NCBI GenBank assembly: GCA_016707445.1
Contig: JADJHR010000010.1
Location: forward strand, 186,001-250,000
Direction of reading: 5' to 3'
Length of the DNA: 64,000 bases
Source: Rubrivivax sp.
GTDB taxonomy: Bacteria; Pseudomonadota; Gammaproteobacteria; Burkholderiales; Burkholderiaceae_C
Below, piece by piece: positions 32,902 through 43,100 of the stretch. Within the stretch, counting starts at the first letter, position 1; each line of letters opens with the position of its first letter. A program made the translations under genes and the position numbers. The notes beneath the pieces are model-generated. The model did no database searches and was not told the origin of the DNA. It saw only the letters and a program-made list of their open reading frames with translations.

Positions 32902-35900
32902 TCAGCCCGACAGCTGCTGCCAGGCCTTGTCCAGGCGCTTCACGCTGACCGGCTGCGGCGTGCGAAGTTCCTGCGCGAACAGGCTGATGCGCAGTTCCTC
33001 GATCAGCCAGCGGTACTCGTCCAGCCGTGCATGCGGCGCACCGCGAAGATCGGCCAGCTTGCGCAGCCAACGCTGCTCCAGCGGCCGCAGCTCGGCCGCG
33101 CGGGCGGTGTCCCGGGCCGGGTCGGCACGTTGCTTGTCCAGGCGCAGCACCACGGCCTTCAGGTAACGCGGCAGGTGCTGCAGCGCCGCCCAGTCGGTTT
33201 CGGCCAGAAAGCGTGGTGGGCACAGTCGCTGCAGCTGGGCCGTGATGTCGTCGGCCAGTTCGCGCGGTGGGCGCGCGTCCTTCAGTTTGCGCTGCGCGGC
33301 GGCATGGTCCTGCAGCACGACCGCGCCGTGGCGCGCCACCTCGGCGGCGATCAGGTTGAGCCGGCTGCGCCCTTGCTCGATGCGGGCCTTGAACGTGGCC
33401 GCGTCGTCGGGCAGCGGATCGGCCAGAAAGGCGCGGTCCAGCGCCACCTCGATGATCTGTTCGCGCAGTTGCTCCAGCGAGCCCAGGCTCAAGTAGGCCG
33501 CCGCCATCTGCTGCAGGCCAGGGATGTTCTTCTCCAGATATTTGAGCGGCTCACGCAATTGCAGCGCCACCAGCCGACGCATGCCGGCCCGATGGCGCGC
33601 CGCGGCCACCTGCGGCTCGTCGAAGACCTCCAGCTCGACATGGCTGCCACGGTCGATCAGTGCCGGATAGCCGATCAGCGACTGCCCGCCGCGCTGCAGC
33701 TCCATCAGCTCGGGCAGCTCGCCGAAGGACCAGTCGGTATGGCGTTCGGGCGCAGCAGACACCGCAGCCGGCGGCATAGTGCGCAGCGACGCGCGCATGC
33801 CGCTCTGGCCGGGCGTGGATGGCGGCTCGGGCACGACGCGCGGCGAGGGCGCCGTCACCTGCGACAGCTTCAGCTGAGCCAGCGCCTGAAAGGCATTTCG
33901 CGCCTGATGCCCCAGCTCGGCCTTCAGGCTGGCCAGGTCGCGGCCCACGCCGAGCTGGCGACCATGGTCGTCGACGATGCGAAAGTTCATGAACAGGTGC
34001 GGGCTCAGCTGTTCGAGCTTGAAGTCATTGCGCTGCACTGGCAGCTGCGTCTTGGCGCGCACGGCCGCAAGCAGCACCTCGATCAGGCTGCCGTCGCCGA
34101 AGGCGTGCTGCTCGATGAACGCCGCTGCAAATTCAGGCAGCGGCAGCAAGCGTGAACGCGGGCGCTGGTGCAGGCTCTTCAGCAGCGCCAGCACCTTGTC
34201 CTTGAGCATGCCGGGCACCAGCCATTCGCAGCGCTCGTCGACCACCTGGTTCAGCGCGTAGATCGGCACCGTGACGGTCAGGCCGTCCTTGCCATCGCCC
34301 GGCTCGTGCAGGTAGCTTGCGGCGCAGTCGATGCCGCCCAGCCGCACGGTGCGCGGAAACGAATCGGTGGTGATGCCCGCCGCCTCGTGCCGCATCAGCT
34401 CGTCGCGCGACAACTGCAGCAGCTGCGGCTGTCGCTTCAGCTCGGTGCGGAACCAGCGCTCGAGACTCGCGGTCGAGCAAACATCGGCTGGCAGTTGCTG
34501 GTCGTAGAACGCGTGGATCAGCTCGTCGTCGACCAGCACGTCCTGGCGTCGCGCCTTGTGTTCGAGCTCCTGTACCTGGCGCACCAGCTTCTGGTTGTGT
34601 GCCAGGAAGGGCAGCCGGGTCTCGATGTCACCCTCGATCAAGGCCTGGCGGATGAAGATCTCGCGCGCGGCGTGTGCGTCGATCTGCGCGAAGTTCACGC
34701 GCCGGTTGTTGTAGATCACGATGCCGTACAGCGTGGCACGTTCCAGCGCAACCACCTCACCGGCCTTCTTCTCCCAATGCGGCTCGAGCAGCTGCTTCTT
34801 CAGCAGGTGGCCGGCGATGCCGGGGATCCACTGCGGCTCGATCGCCGCCAGGCCACGGCCGAACAGGCGCGTGGTCTCGACCAGTTCAGCGGCCACCAGC
34901 CAGCGCCCGGGCTTCTTGCTCAGGTTGGCGCCCGGGTGGCGCCAGAACTTGATGCCGCGTGCGCCCAGGTACCAGTCGTCGTCGTCACTCTTGCAACCGA
35001 TGTTGCCCAGCAACCCCGCCAGCATCGCCAGGTGCAGCTGCTCGTAGGTGGCCGGTGCGCTGTTCAGCCGCCAGCCGTGCTCGGCCACCACGGTGTGCAG
35101 CTGCGAATGAATGTCGCGCCACTCGCGCACGCGGCGCGGGTTGACGAAGCGCTCGCGCAGGCGCTGCTCCTGCTGGCGGTTGGAGAGCTTGTGCGCGTGC
35201 GCGCCGGCCTGACCGTGGCCGCGGCCCTCCTCGATCCATTTCCACAGCTTGAGGTAGCCCATGAACTCCGACTTCTCGTCGTCGAAGGGCTTGTGCTTCT
35301 CGTCGGCGGCCTGCTGCTGGTCGAGCGGGCGGTCGCGCACGTCCTGGCCCGACAGCGCCGACGCAATGATCAGCACCTCGCTCAGCGCCTGGCGCTGCAC
35401 CGCCTCGAGCATCATGCGGCCCACGCGAGGGTCCAGCGGCAGCCGCGCCAGCTGGCGGCCGGTCTCGGTCAACTCGTTGTCGTCGTCCACGGCGCCCAGC
35501 TCTGCCAGCAAGGCGTAGCCGTCGACGATGGCCTTGCGCGGCGGTGGCTCCAGGAACGGGAAATCCTCGATCTGCCCCAGCCGCAGCGACTTCATGCGCA
35601 GGATCACGCCGGCCAGCGAGCTGCGCAGGATCTCGGGGTCGGTGAAGCGCGGCCGTTCGTTGAATTCCTTCTCGTCGTACAAGCGGATGCAGATGCCGTT
35701 GGCCACGCGCCCGCAGCGCCCGGCGCGCTGGTTGGCCGCCGCCTGGCTGATCGGCTCGACCTGCAGCTGCTCGACCTTGCTGCGATAGCTGTAACGCTTG
35801 ACGCGCGCCAGGCCGGCGTCGATCACGTAACGAATGCCCGGCACCGTGAGCGAGGTCTCGGCCACGTTGGTGGCCAGCACGATGCGGCGGCCGTTGCCGG

Positions 35901-36849
35901 TCTCGAACACACGCTCCTGCTCGGCCTGCGACAGCCGCGCGAACAGCGGCAGGATCTCGGCCTGCGGGCCACCGCGGTGCTTCGCGGCCAGATGCTTGCG
36001 CAGATGGTCGGCGGCCTCGCGGATCTCGCGCTCGCCGGGCAGGAAGACCAGGATGTCCCCGCTACCTTGTTGCCACAACTCGTCAACCGCATCGGCGATG
36101 GCGTCTTCGAGTTCGACCTTGCGCTGGCCCTCAAAAGGGCGCCAACGCTGCTCGACCGGAAACAAGCGGCCCGAGACCATGATCACCGGCGCTGGTCCCT
36201 GCGCCGACGCGAAGTGCTGCGCAAAGCGATCGGCATCGATGGTGGCCGACGTGACGACGATCTTCAGGTCGGGCCGGCGCGGCAGGATCTGGCGCAGGTA
36301 ACCGAGCAGGAAGTCGATGTTCAGGCTGCGCTCGTGGGCCTCGTCGATGATCAGCGTGTCGTAGGCCCGCAGCAGCGGGTCGGTCTGCGTCTCGGCCAGC
36401 AGGATGCCGTCGGTCATCAGCTTGACCGAGGCGCCGGGCTGCAGCCGGTCCTGGAAGCGCACCTTGTAGCCGACCACCTCGCCCAGCGGCGACTGCAGCT
36501 CGTCGGCGATGCGCTTGGCCACGCTGGTGGCCGCGATGCGTCGAGGCTGGGTGTGTCCGATCAGGCCACGGCCGCCGGCGCCCAGGCCGCGGCCAAGCTC
36601 GAGCAGGATCTTGGGCAGCTGCGTGGTCTTGCCCGAGCCCGTTTCGCCGCAGACGATGACCACGGGATGGGCGTCGATGGCGCGCGCGATCTCGTCGCGC
36701 CGGGCGGACACCGGCAGCGATTCGGGGTAAGTGATGGGCGGGACGGCATGTGCCGTCGAGGCCCGTGGCGGGCGCAGATTCACGGGGCGCGGATTATCTC
36801 CGCCAGGCGGGCCCGGCGCCGAACGCTGCGGCACAATCGTGCGCGCCAT
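32902..36849 (-). CDS. hrpA: ATP-dependent RNA helicase HrpA
   Basis: A protein of about 1,315 residues, the HrpA type of DEAH-box helicase. It has Walker A CGETGSGKTTQLP, TQPRRIAATSVA, DEAH in LIIDEAHERSLN, SATIDADRF and the HA2 region, plus the long HrpA-specific C-terminal half (DUF3418) ending VSVKRLDKAWQQLSG. HrpA has been linked to rescue of stalled or collided ribosomes in E. coli. The ATG at 36849 shares two bases with the divergent argA ATG. A GTG at 36783 is an alternative start that would free 64 bp for promoters. Confidence 0.93.
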   Translation of the reverse strand: MARTIVPQRSAPGPPGGDNPRPVNLRPPRASTAHAVPPITYPESLPVSARRDEIARAIDAHPVVIVCGETGSGKTTQLPKILLELGRGLGAGGRGLIGHTQPRRIAATSVAKRIADELQSPLGEVVGYKVRFQDRLQPGASVKLMTDGILLAETQTDPLLRAYDTLIIDEAHERSLNIDFLLGYLRQILPRRPDLKIVVTSATIDADRFAQHFASAQGPAPVIMVSGRLFPVEQRWRPFEGQRKVELEDAIADAVDELWQQGSGDILVFLPGEREIREAADHLRKHLAAKHRGGPQAEILPLFARLSQAEQERVFETGNGRRIVLATNVAETSLTVPGIRYVIDAGLARVKRYSYRSKVEQLQVEPISQAAANQRAGRCGRVANGICIRLYDEKEFNERPRFTDPEILRSSLAGVILRMKSLRLGQIEDFPFLEPPPRKAIVDGYALLAELGAVDDDNELTETGRQLARLPLDPRVGRMMLEAVQRQALSEVLIIASALSGQDVRDRPLDQQQAADEKHKPFDDEKSEFMGYLKLWKWIEEGRGHGQAGAHAHKLSNRQQEQRLRERFVNPRRVREWRDIHSQLHTVVAEHGWRLNSAPATYEQLHLAMLAGLLGNIGCKSDDDDWYLGARGIKFWRHPGANLSKKPGRWLVAAELVETTRLFGRGLAAIEPQWIPGIAGHLLKKQLLEPHWEKKAGEVVALERATLYGIVIYNNRRVNFAQIDAHAAREIFIRQALIEGDIETRLPFLAHNQKLVRQVQELEHKARRQDVLVDDELIHAFYDQQLPADVCSTASLERWFRTELKRQPQLLQLSRDELMRHEAAGITTDSFPRTVRLGGIDCAASYLHEPGDGKDGLTVTVPIYALNQVVDERCEWLVPGMLKDKVLALLKSLHQRPRSRLLPLPEFAAAFIEQHAFGDGSLIEVLLAAVRAKTQLPVQRNDFKLEQLSPHLFMNFRIVDDHGRQLGVGRDLASLKAELGHQARNAFQALAQLKLSQVTAPSPRVVPEPPSTPGQSGMRASLRTMPPAAVSAAPERHTDWSFGELPELMELQRGGQSLIGYPALIDRGSHVELEVFDEPQVAAARHRAGMRRLVALQLREPLKYLEKNIPGLQQMAAAYLSLGSLEQLREQIIEVALDRAFLADPLPDDAATFKARIEQGRSRLNLIAAEVARHGAVVLQDHAAAQRKLKDARPPRELADDITAQLQRLCPPRFLAETDWAALQHLPRYLKAVVLRLDKQRADPARDTARAAELRPLEQRWLRKLADLRGAPHARLDEYRWLIEELRISLFAQELRTPQPVSVKRLDKAWQQLSG

Positions 36850-38215
36850 GAGCCTCGTCTTCCCGCACACCTTCGTCCCCTGGTTCCGCTCGGTCGCGCC
36901 CTACATCCACGCCTACCGCGGCAAGACCTTCGTCGTCGCGCTGGCCGGCGAGGCCATCGCCGCGGGCAAGCTCAACACCTTCGTGCAGGACCTGTCGATC
37001 CTGCACGCCATGGGTATCAAGCTCGTGCTCGTGCACGGCTTTCGGCCGCAGGTCAACGAACAACTGGCCGCCAAGGGCCATGTGTCGCGCTTCGCGCACG
37101 GCATCCGCATCACCGACGCGGTGGCGCTGGACTGCGCGCAGGAAGCCGCCGGGCAGCTGCGCTTCGAGATCGAAGCCGCCTTTTCGCAAGGGCTGCCCAA
37201 CACGCCAATGGCCAACGCCACCGTGCGCGTGGTGTCGGGCAACTTCCTCACCGCGCGCCCGGTGGGCATCGTCGACGGCGTGGACTTCATGCTCAGCGGC
37301 CTGGTGCGCCGCGTCGACGGCGCCGCCATCCGCCGCGCCATCGACATCGGCGCGCTGGTGCTGCTCAGCCCCTTCGGCTTCTCGCCCACCGGCGAGGCCT
37401 TCAACCTGACGATGGAAGACGTGGCCACGGCCACCGCGATCGCGCTGCAGGCCGACAAGCTGGTCTTCATGACCGAAGTGCCCGGCATCCCCGAACAGCG
37501 CGACGACCCCGACGCGGAAGGCGAAGCGGGCATCGACACTGAGCTGGCAGTGGCCGACGCGAAGCACATGCTGGCCGAAATGCCGCCGCCGCAGCAGCCC
37601 AGCGACCCCGCCTTCTACCTGCAGCACTGCGTCAAGGCCTGCGAAGGCGGCGTCGAGCGCTCGCACATCCTGCCCTTTGCCACCGACGGCGCGCTGCTGC
37701 TCGAGATCTTCACGCACGACGGCATCGGCACCATGGTGGTCGACGAAAAGCTCGAAAGCCTGCGCGAGGCCACGGCCGACGATGTCGGCGGCATCCTGCA
37801 GCTGATCGAACCCTTCGAGCGCGACGGCACCCTGGTTCGCCGCGAGCGCAACGAGATCGAACGCGACCTGGCCAACTACACCGTGATCGAACACGACGGC
37901 GTGATCTTCGGCTGCGCGGCGCTCTACCCCTACCCCGAGGCGCGCACCGGAGAGATGGCGGCGCTGACCATCTCGCCCCATGTGCAGGGCCAAGGCGACG
38001 GCGAGCGCATCCTCAAGCGCGTCGAGCAGCGTGCACGGTCCGCCGGTCTGGACAGCATCTTCGTGCTGACCACGCGCACCATGCACTGGTTCATCAAGCG
38101 CGGCTTCGTGCAGGTCGACCCCGACTGGCTGCCCGAGGCGCGCAAGCGCAAGTACAACTGGGACCGGCGCTCGCAAGTGCTGGTCAAGAAGCTCAACAAG
38201 GAGATGTCCCGATGA
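36848..38215 (+). CDS. argA: Amino-acid N-acetyltransferase (N-acetylglutamate synthase)
   Basis: A 455-residue enzyme for the first step of arginine synthesis. It has an N-terminal amino-acid-kinase-like domain (about 1-290; KLVLVHGFRPQVNEQL) and a C-terminal GNAT acetyltransferase domain (about 305-450; EMAALTISPHVQGQGDGERIL). The gene starts MSLVFPHTFVPWF, the form I expect in Burkholderiales. No ribosome binding site precedes the ATG, so the mRNA may be leaderless. It overlaps yggX by 4 bases. Confidence 0.95.
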   Translation: MSLVFPHTFVPWFRSVAPYIHAYRGKTFVVALAGEAIAAGKLNTFVQDLSILHAMGIKLVLVHGFRPQVNEQLAAKGHVSRFAHGIRITDAVALDCAQEAAGQLRFEIEAAFSQGLPNTPMANATVRVVSGNFLTARPVGIVDGVDFMLSGLVRRVDGAAIRRAIDIGALVLLSPFGFSPTGEAFNLTMEDVATATAIALQADKLVFMTEVPGIPEQRDDPDAEGEAGIDTELAVADAKHMLAEMPPPQQPSDPAFYLQHCVKACEGGVERSHILPFATDGALLLEIFTHDGIGTMVVDEKLESLREATADDVGGILQLIEPFERDGTLVRRERNEIERDLANYTVIEHDGVIFGCAALYPYPEARTGEMAALTISPHVQGQGDGERILKRVEQRARSAGLDSIFVLTTRTMHWFIKRGFVQVDPDWLPEARKRKYNWDRRSQVLVKKLNKEMSR

Positions 38216-38490
38216 CGCGAATGGTTCAATGTGTCTATTTGAAGAAGGAAGCGGCCGGCATGACCTATGCGCCCTACCCGGGTGAACTGGGCAAGCGCAT
38301 CTACAACAGCATCAGCGCTGAAGCCTTCGAGGCCTGGAAGCGACACCAGACCATGCTGGTCAACGAGAACCGTCTGAACCTGGCAGACGCCCGTGCCCGC
38401 CAGTACCTGGCGCGTCAGATGGAGCAGTTTCTGTTCGGCGGTGAAGCCGACAAGCCAGTGGGCTATGTCCCGCCTGCAGCTACTTCCTGA
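38212..38490 (+). CDS. yggX: Fe(2+)-trafficking / oxidative damage protection protein YggX
   Basis: A 92-residue YggX-family protein. It reads MTRMVQCVYLKKEAAGM with the conserved cysteine at residue 7, PYPGELGKRIYNSIS, and EQFLFGG near the end. YggX limits oxidative damage to iron-sulfur clusters and is proposed to take part in iron trafficking. Its start overlaps the argA stop (ATGA), so the two are co-translated. An iron-uptake gene follows. Confidence 0.96.
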   Translation: MTRMVQCVYLKKEAAGMTYAPYPGELGKRIYNSISAEAFEAWKRHQTMLVNENRLNLADARARQYLARQMEQFLFGGEADKPVGYVPPAATS

Positions 38491-38544
38491 ATGGGTGGGT
38501 GGCGACATCCACGGGTGTCGATGTTCGATTGAGATCCTTATATT

Positions 38545-38563
38545 GCGACTCGTTCTCATTCTC
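38545..38563. promoter_or_regulatory. Probable Fur box
   Basis: On the minus strand GAGAATGAGAACGAGTCGC matches the 19-bp Fur consensus (GATAATGATAATCATTATC) at 12 positions. Two adjacent TTCTC hexamer units are visible on the plus strand. It lies 40 bp before the start of an iron-binding protein gene. Confidence 0.6.
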
Positions 38564-38602
38564 AGTTAAGATGTTGTCATCAATCTGAGCCTGGAGTCTC
38601 GA

Positions 38603-39646
38603 GTGCGACCGACCTTGCTGCGCCGCCTGTGCGTGCTGATTTCGACCCTGTGTCTGGCCGCCCCCGTAGTCGCCCAGGATCAGGTGCTGAACCTCTATTC
38701 AGCGCGCCATTACCAGACCGACGAAACACTCTACGAGAATTTCACCAAATCCACCGGCATCCGTATCAACCGGGTCGACGCCGACGATGCCGGGATACTG
38801 GCGCGGCTGAAAAGCGAAGGTGCGGCAAGCCCTGCCGACGTGATTCTGCTGGTGGATGCGGCACGACTCTGGCGGGCCGAGGTGACCGGTTTGTTCCAAC
38901 ATGTCCGCAGCCCGATCCTCGAACAACGCATACCCGCCAACCTGCGTGGCAAAGACGCGGGCGAAGGCTCGGCCTGGTTCGGTTTCTCGACACGCGCCCG
39001 GGTCGTGGTGTACGACAAGTCGCGGATTCCGCGCGGCGACGTCGATACCTATGAAAAGCTGGCGCTACCAGTAAACAAGGGGCGGTTGTGCACGCGCTCA
39101 GGATCGCACCCGTACAACCTGTCGTTGTTCAGCGCCATGCTGGAACATTTGGGGCCGGTTTCAACCGAAACCTGGCTCAAGGGCCTGGTCACGAACATGG
39201 CGCGCGCACCCAAGGGCGGTGATACCGATCAGATCAAGGCCGTGGCCAGCGGTGAATGTGGTGTGGCGCTGACCAACAGCTATTACCTGGCCCGATTGAT
39301 GCGCTCGCAGGCGCCCGCCGACCGCGATGTGGTCGAACGGGTGGCCGTGGTATTTCCGAATCAGGCCGACCACGGCACGCACGTCAACGTGGCCGGTGGT
39401 GCAATGGCGCGCCACGCCCAGCACAAGGAAGCAGCGCTGCGCTTCCTCGAATACCTTTCCAGCGCCGACGCCCAGGGCTATTTTGCCAATGGCAATAACG
39501 AATGGCCGGTGGTCGCCGGCACCCGGGTGGCGAACCCTGCTCTGGACGCACTGGGTCGGTTCAAAGCTGACCCGGTCGCGGTCGGGGTGATTGGCATGAA
39601 CCAGGTCAAAGTCCAGCAGATACTGGACCGCGTGGGCTATCGATAA
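38603..39646 (+). CDS. Periplasmic Fe(3+)-binding protein of FbpA/FutA type
   Basis: A 347-residue solute-binding protein with a signal peptide (about residues 1-24, cleaved near PVVAQ). The mature N-terminus LNLYSARHYQTDETLY and the tyrosine pair in TNSYYLARL are the iron-ligand marks of FbpA/FutA proteins. It captures ferric iron for an ABC importer. The permease and ATPase are not next to it, so partners must lie elsewhere. The GTG at 38603 has GGAG 8 bases upstream. A Fur-like box precedes it. Confidence 0.92.
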   Translation: MRPTLLRRLCVLISTLCLAAPVVAQDQVLNLYSARHYQTDETLYENFTKSTGIRINRVDADDAGILARLKSEGAASPADVILLVDAARLWRAEVTGLFQHVRSPILEQRIPANLRGKDAGEGSAWFGFSTRARVVVYDKSRIPRGDVDTYEKLALPVNKGRLCTRSGSHPYNLSLFSAMLEHLGPVSTETWLKGLVTNMARAPKGGDTDQIKAVASGECGVALTNSYYLARLMRSQAPADRDVVERVAVVFPNQADHGTHVNVAGGAMARHAQHKEAALRFLEYLSSADAQGYFANGNNEWPVVAGTRVANPALDALGRFKADPVAVGVIGMNQVKVQQILDRVGYR

Positions 39647-39731
39647 AGAATCGTCTGGGTCGAGGCGGCCGGATATCTGCGGCAATATCTTGTATATTCG
39701 CGCCCAGTTTCCACCGACCTCGAGGATGAAC

Positions 39732-40043
39732 ATGGCCAGCCGACTCAACGATCTTCTGGCCAAAAGGGCCGAACTCGAACAGCAGATCGTCGATCTGCAG
39801 CGTGAAGAGCGATCGTCGGCGATCGCGCAGGTCAAGTCGCTGATGGCCCAGCATGGCCTGTCGCTGGTCGACCTGGGGTCGCGCACCGCACCGCCCGTGG
39901 CCAAGGGACGCAGCGGCAGCAAGGTACCGGCCAAATACCGCGATCCCGCGACCGGCCAGACTTGGTCGGGACGTGGATTGCATCCGAACTGGCTCAAGCA
40001 CGCCCTGGCCGGTGGCGCCAGGCTCGATGACTTCCTGATCTGA
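39732..40043 (+). CDS. H-NS family nucleoid protein
   Basis: A 103-residue H-NS-like protein. An N-terminal coiled coil for dimerisation (LNDLLAKRAELEQQIVDLQREE) leads to the C-terminal DNA-binding domain KYRDPATGQTWSGRGLHPNWLK. H-NS proteins silence AT-rich and foreign DNA. The ATG at 39732 is preceded by GAGG at 6 bases; the ATG at 39726 has no such site. Confidence 0.93.
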   Translation: MASRLNDLLAKRAELEQQIVDLQREERSSAIAQVKSLMAQHGLSLVDLGSRTAPPVAKGRSGSKVPAKYRDPATGQTWSGRGLHPNWLKHALAGGARLDDFLI

Positions 40044-40116
40044 GCATCGTGGGTGCCCCGCCTCGTGAAATCCGGTGGGCAAGTTCCTGCATCGGCGATG
40101 AAGGCAACCGCATAGC

Positions 40117-43100
40117 ATGGAAGGATCATCGCCGGCCTCGCCGGACGATCCCGTGACCGGCGCCGAAATCTCCCTCTTGCCCGCCCCTCGACGGGCCGAC
40201 CACCATCCGCGCGTGCGGGCCGTGGCGCGCCTGGTACTGGTGCTGCTCGCGGCCACCTCACTGATGATCGCAGGCAAGGCCGCGGCCGGGGGCGGCCTGA
40301 TCGGCCTGGTGGCCGGCCTCGCACTCGTCGCGGGCCTGGCCGTGACTGGCCACGCCCGCGAAGGCCTGCCCCTGTTGACCACCACCTTGCTGGCAACCTT
40401 CTTGGCGCTGTGGGCCTCCGGTTTCGGACCCGGCGCTGCACTCGGGCTGGCCTCGGCCGCGGGTGTTCTAAGCTGTGCACTGGCCTGGCTGCTCGGCCGA
40501 ACCCGTTTCGACTGGCGGCTCGAACGTACCCGCGATCTGGCCTGGCTGCTGCTGGCGGGCAGCGCCTGGTCGCTGGCGCTGACGTCGCTGCTGCATCGGA
40601 GCGCGCTGCTGCTTGCCGACGCGCCGTCCGGCACCGCCCTCGGCGTCGAGGGGCTGTTGCCGGTGGTCCTGACCGGCCTGGCGGGGTTTGTGCTGACTGC
40701 TTTGCCGATGTGCTGCGTCGCGCCCACCGAGCGTAGGCTCGGGCCCGCACGACTGCTGTTGTTGGTGATGCTCGGTGCCGTGGTCGTGGCCGGGGCGCTG
40801 GCGCCCTGGCAAGAAGCGCTGGGCAGCCTGCGTTCGGTCTGGTGGTTCCTGCCGTTCGCGGCACTGCTCGCGCTGTCGGCGCTGGGCGGCACGGCATCGG
40901 CGTCACTGGCACTGCTGGCCTGCGCGCTGGCGGTCGGCTGGGGCGCGCAGCGGGCAGCGCCCGAGGTGCAGGCGCAGGCCCTGGCACTGGTCTTGTCGCT
41001 GCTGGCGACCTTGCTGGTCGCCCATGCCGTGCGCGCCAGGTCGGTGCGGCGCGAACAGCGCTGGGAATGGGCGCTCGACGGGTCCCGCCTGGGTGTGGCC
41101 GACTGGCGATTGTTGCCCGGAGACAGTTTTGTCTCCGGCGCCTGGCGCTCGCTGGCGGGTTTCACGGGCACACGCTGGACACCCGAGACCTGGATCGAGG
41201 CCGTGCACGCGGACGATCGGCCGGCCCTGCTCGAAGCGCTGGCGCAGGTAACGGCCGGCGACACCGGCCGCATGCGGCTGGAGCTGCGCATGCCACTGGC
41301 TGACACCTGGCGCTGGCTGGAAGCCACCTTGCTGGTCATCGAACGCGAGCCCGGCGGCAAGCCGCTGCGACTGCTCGCCACGCTGCTTGACGTCGATGAC
41401 CGCCACGACGCGCTGGAACGCCAGCGCCTGTCGGTCAGCCTGTTCCAGCACCTGCACGAGGGCCTGCTGATCACCGATGCCGATCTCAAGGTGCTCGACG
41501 CCAACCCGGCCTACACGCAGATTCTGGGCGTGACGCGGGCCGAGATGCTGGGCAGCGTGCCGTCCTTGCTGCGCCCCAGCGCCGCCGACCCGCTGGCGCG
41601 CCAGCAGCGCGCTGCGATGTGGTCGGGGCTGCGCGCCACCGGTGGCTGGCGCGGTGAACTGCTCGAGCGCCGGCGCAGCGGCGAGATCTGCACACTGCAG
41701 GTCACCATCTCGTCGGTCAACGGCCCGCAGGGCGACCTGCGCTATCACGTGCTGGTGATCACCGACGTCACCGAACAGCGCGTGCAACGCGAACGCCTCG
41801 AGCGCCAGGCCAACTTCGACGAGCTGACCCGACTGCCCAATCGCATGCGCCTGTCGCAGTTGCTGGCCGAGGCCATGCGCTCATCCGATCGCGACGGTTA
41901 CCTGCTCACCGTGTGCTATCTCGATCTGGACCGATTCAAGCCGGTCAACGACCGCTTCGGCCACGCTGCCGGCGACCGCTTGCTGATCGAGCTGGCGGGC
42001 CGCTTGCGCAGTGCACTGCGCACGCGCGACACCTGGGCTGACTCGGCCGCACGGCTGGGCGGTGACGAGTTCGTTCTGCTGCTGCGCGCCGAGACCATCG
42101 AAGAAGCGCGCATGGCGGTCGAACGCGTGCTGCGCGTGGTGGCCCAGCCCTACGTGGTCGACCCCGCCGAAGAGCCGGTGCAGGTGACGGCCAGCATGGG
42201 CGCGACGGTCTACCCGATCGACCGCAGCGACGCCGATACCTTGCTGCGCCACGCCGACCACGCCATGTACGGCGCCAAGCAGTCGGGTCGCAACGGCTAC
42301 CTGTTCTTCGACCCAGAGCACCGCCGCCGCACCGAAGAGCGTGTGATGGCGATCGGCCGGGTGCAGGAAGCGCTGGACCAGGCCGAGTTCGTCTTGCACT
42401 ACCAGCCCAAGGTCGACATGCGTGCCGGCCGGGTGCTGGGCCTTGAGGCGCTGCTGCGCTGGGACCATCCCCAGCATGGCTTGATTGCGCCGATGCAGTT
42501 CCTGCCGCTGATCGAGAACACCGGGCTGTCGTCGCGCGTCGGCGACTGGGTGTTCGCTCAGGCGCTGGAGCACTTGTCGCAGTGGCGCCGCGGCGGACTG
42601 GACATCTCGGTCAGCGTGAACGTCTCGGCGCGCCACTTGCAAGAGCCCGACTTCGCACAGCGCCTGTCGGAACTGCTGGCGCGTCACCCCGAGGCACTGG
42701 CGCCCAACTTCGAGCTCGAGATGCTCGAGACCGCGGCGCATGCCGATATCGAAGCCACCTCGGCATTGATGGCGCGCTGCCGCGCGCTGGGCGTACGCTT
42801 CGCGCTCGACGATTTCGGCACCGGCTACTCCACACTCACCTATCTGAAGCGCCTGCCGGTGGATGTGCTGAAGATCGACCGCTCTTTCGTGCACCACATG
42901 CTCGACGACTCGCAGGACAGGGCCATCGTCGAAGGTGTGGTGGGCCTGGCACGAACCTTCGGCTGCGTGGTGGTGGCCGAAGGCGTGGAAAGCCCAGCCC
43001 AGGCCCGCACGCTGCTCGACATGGGCTGCGACATCGGCCAAGGCACCGGCATCGCGGCACCGATGCCGCCCGGGCTGGTGGCCGCCTGGGTGCGACAGTA

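Noticed and set aside
34168..37542. Long plus-strand frame opposite hrpA running into argA
   Set aside because: Low-complexity antisense composition; both real genes are unmistakable.
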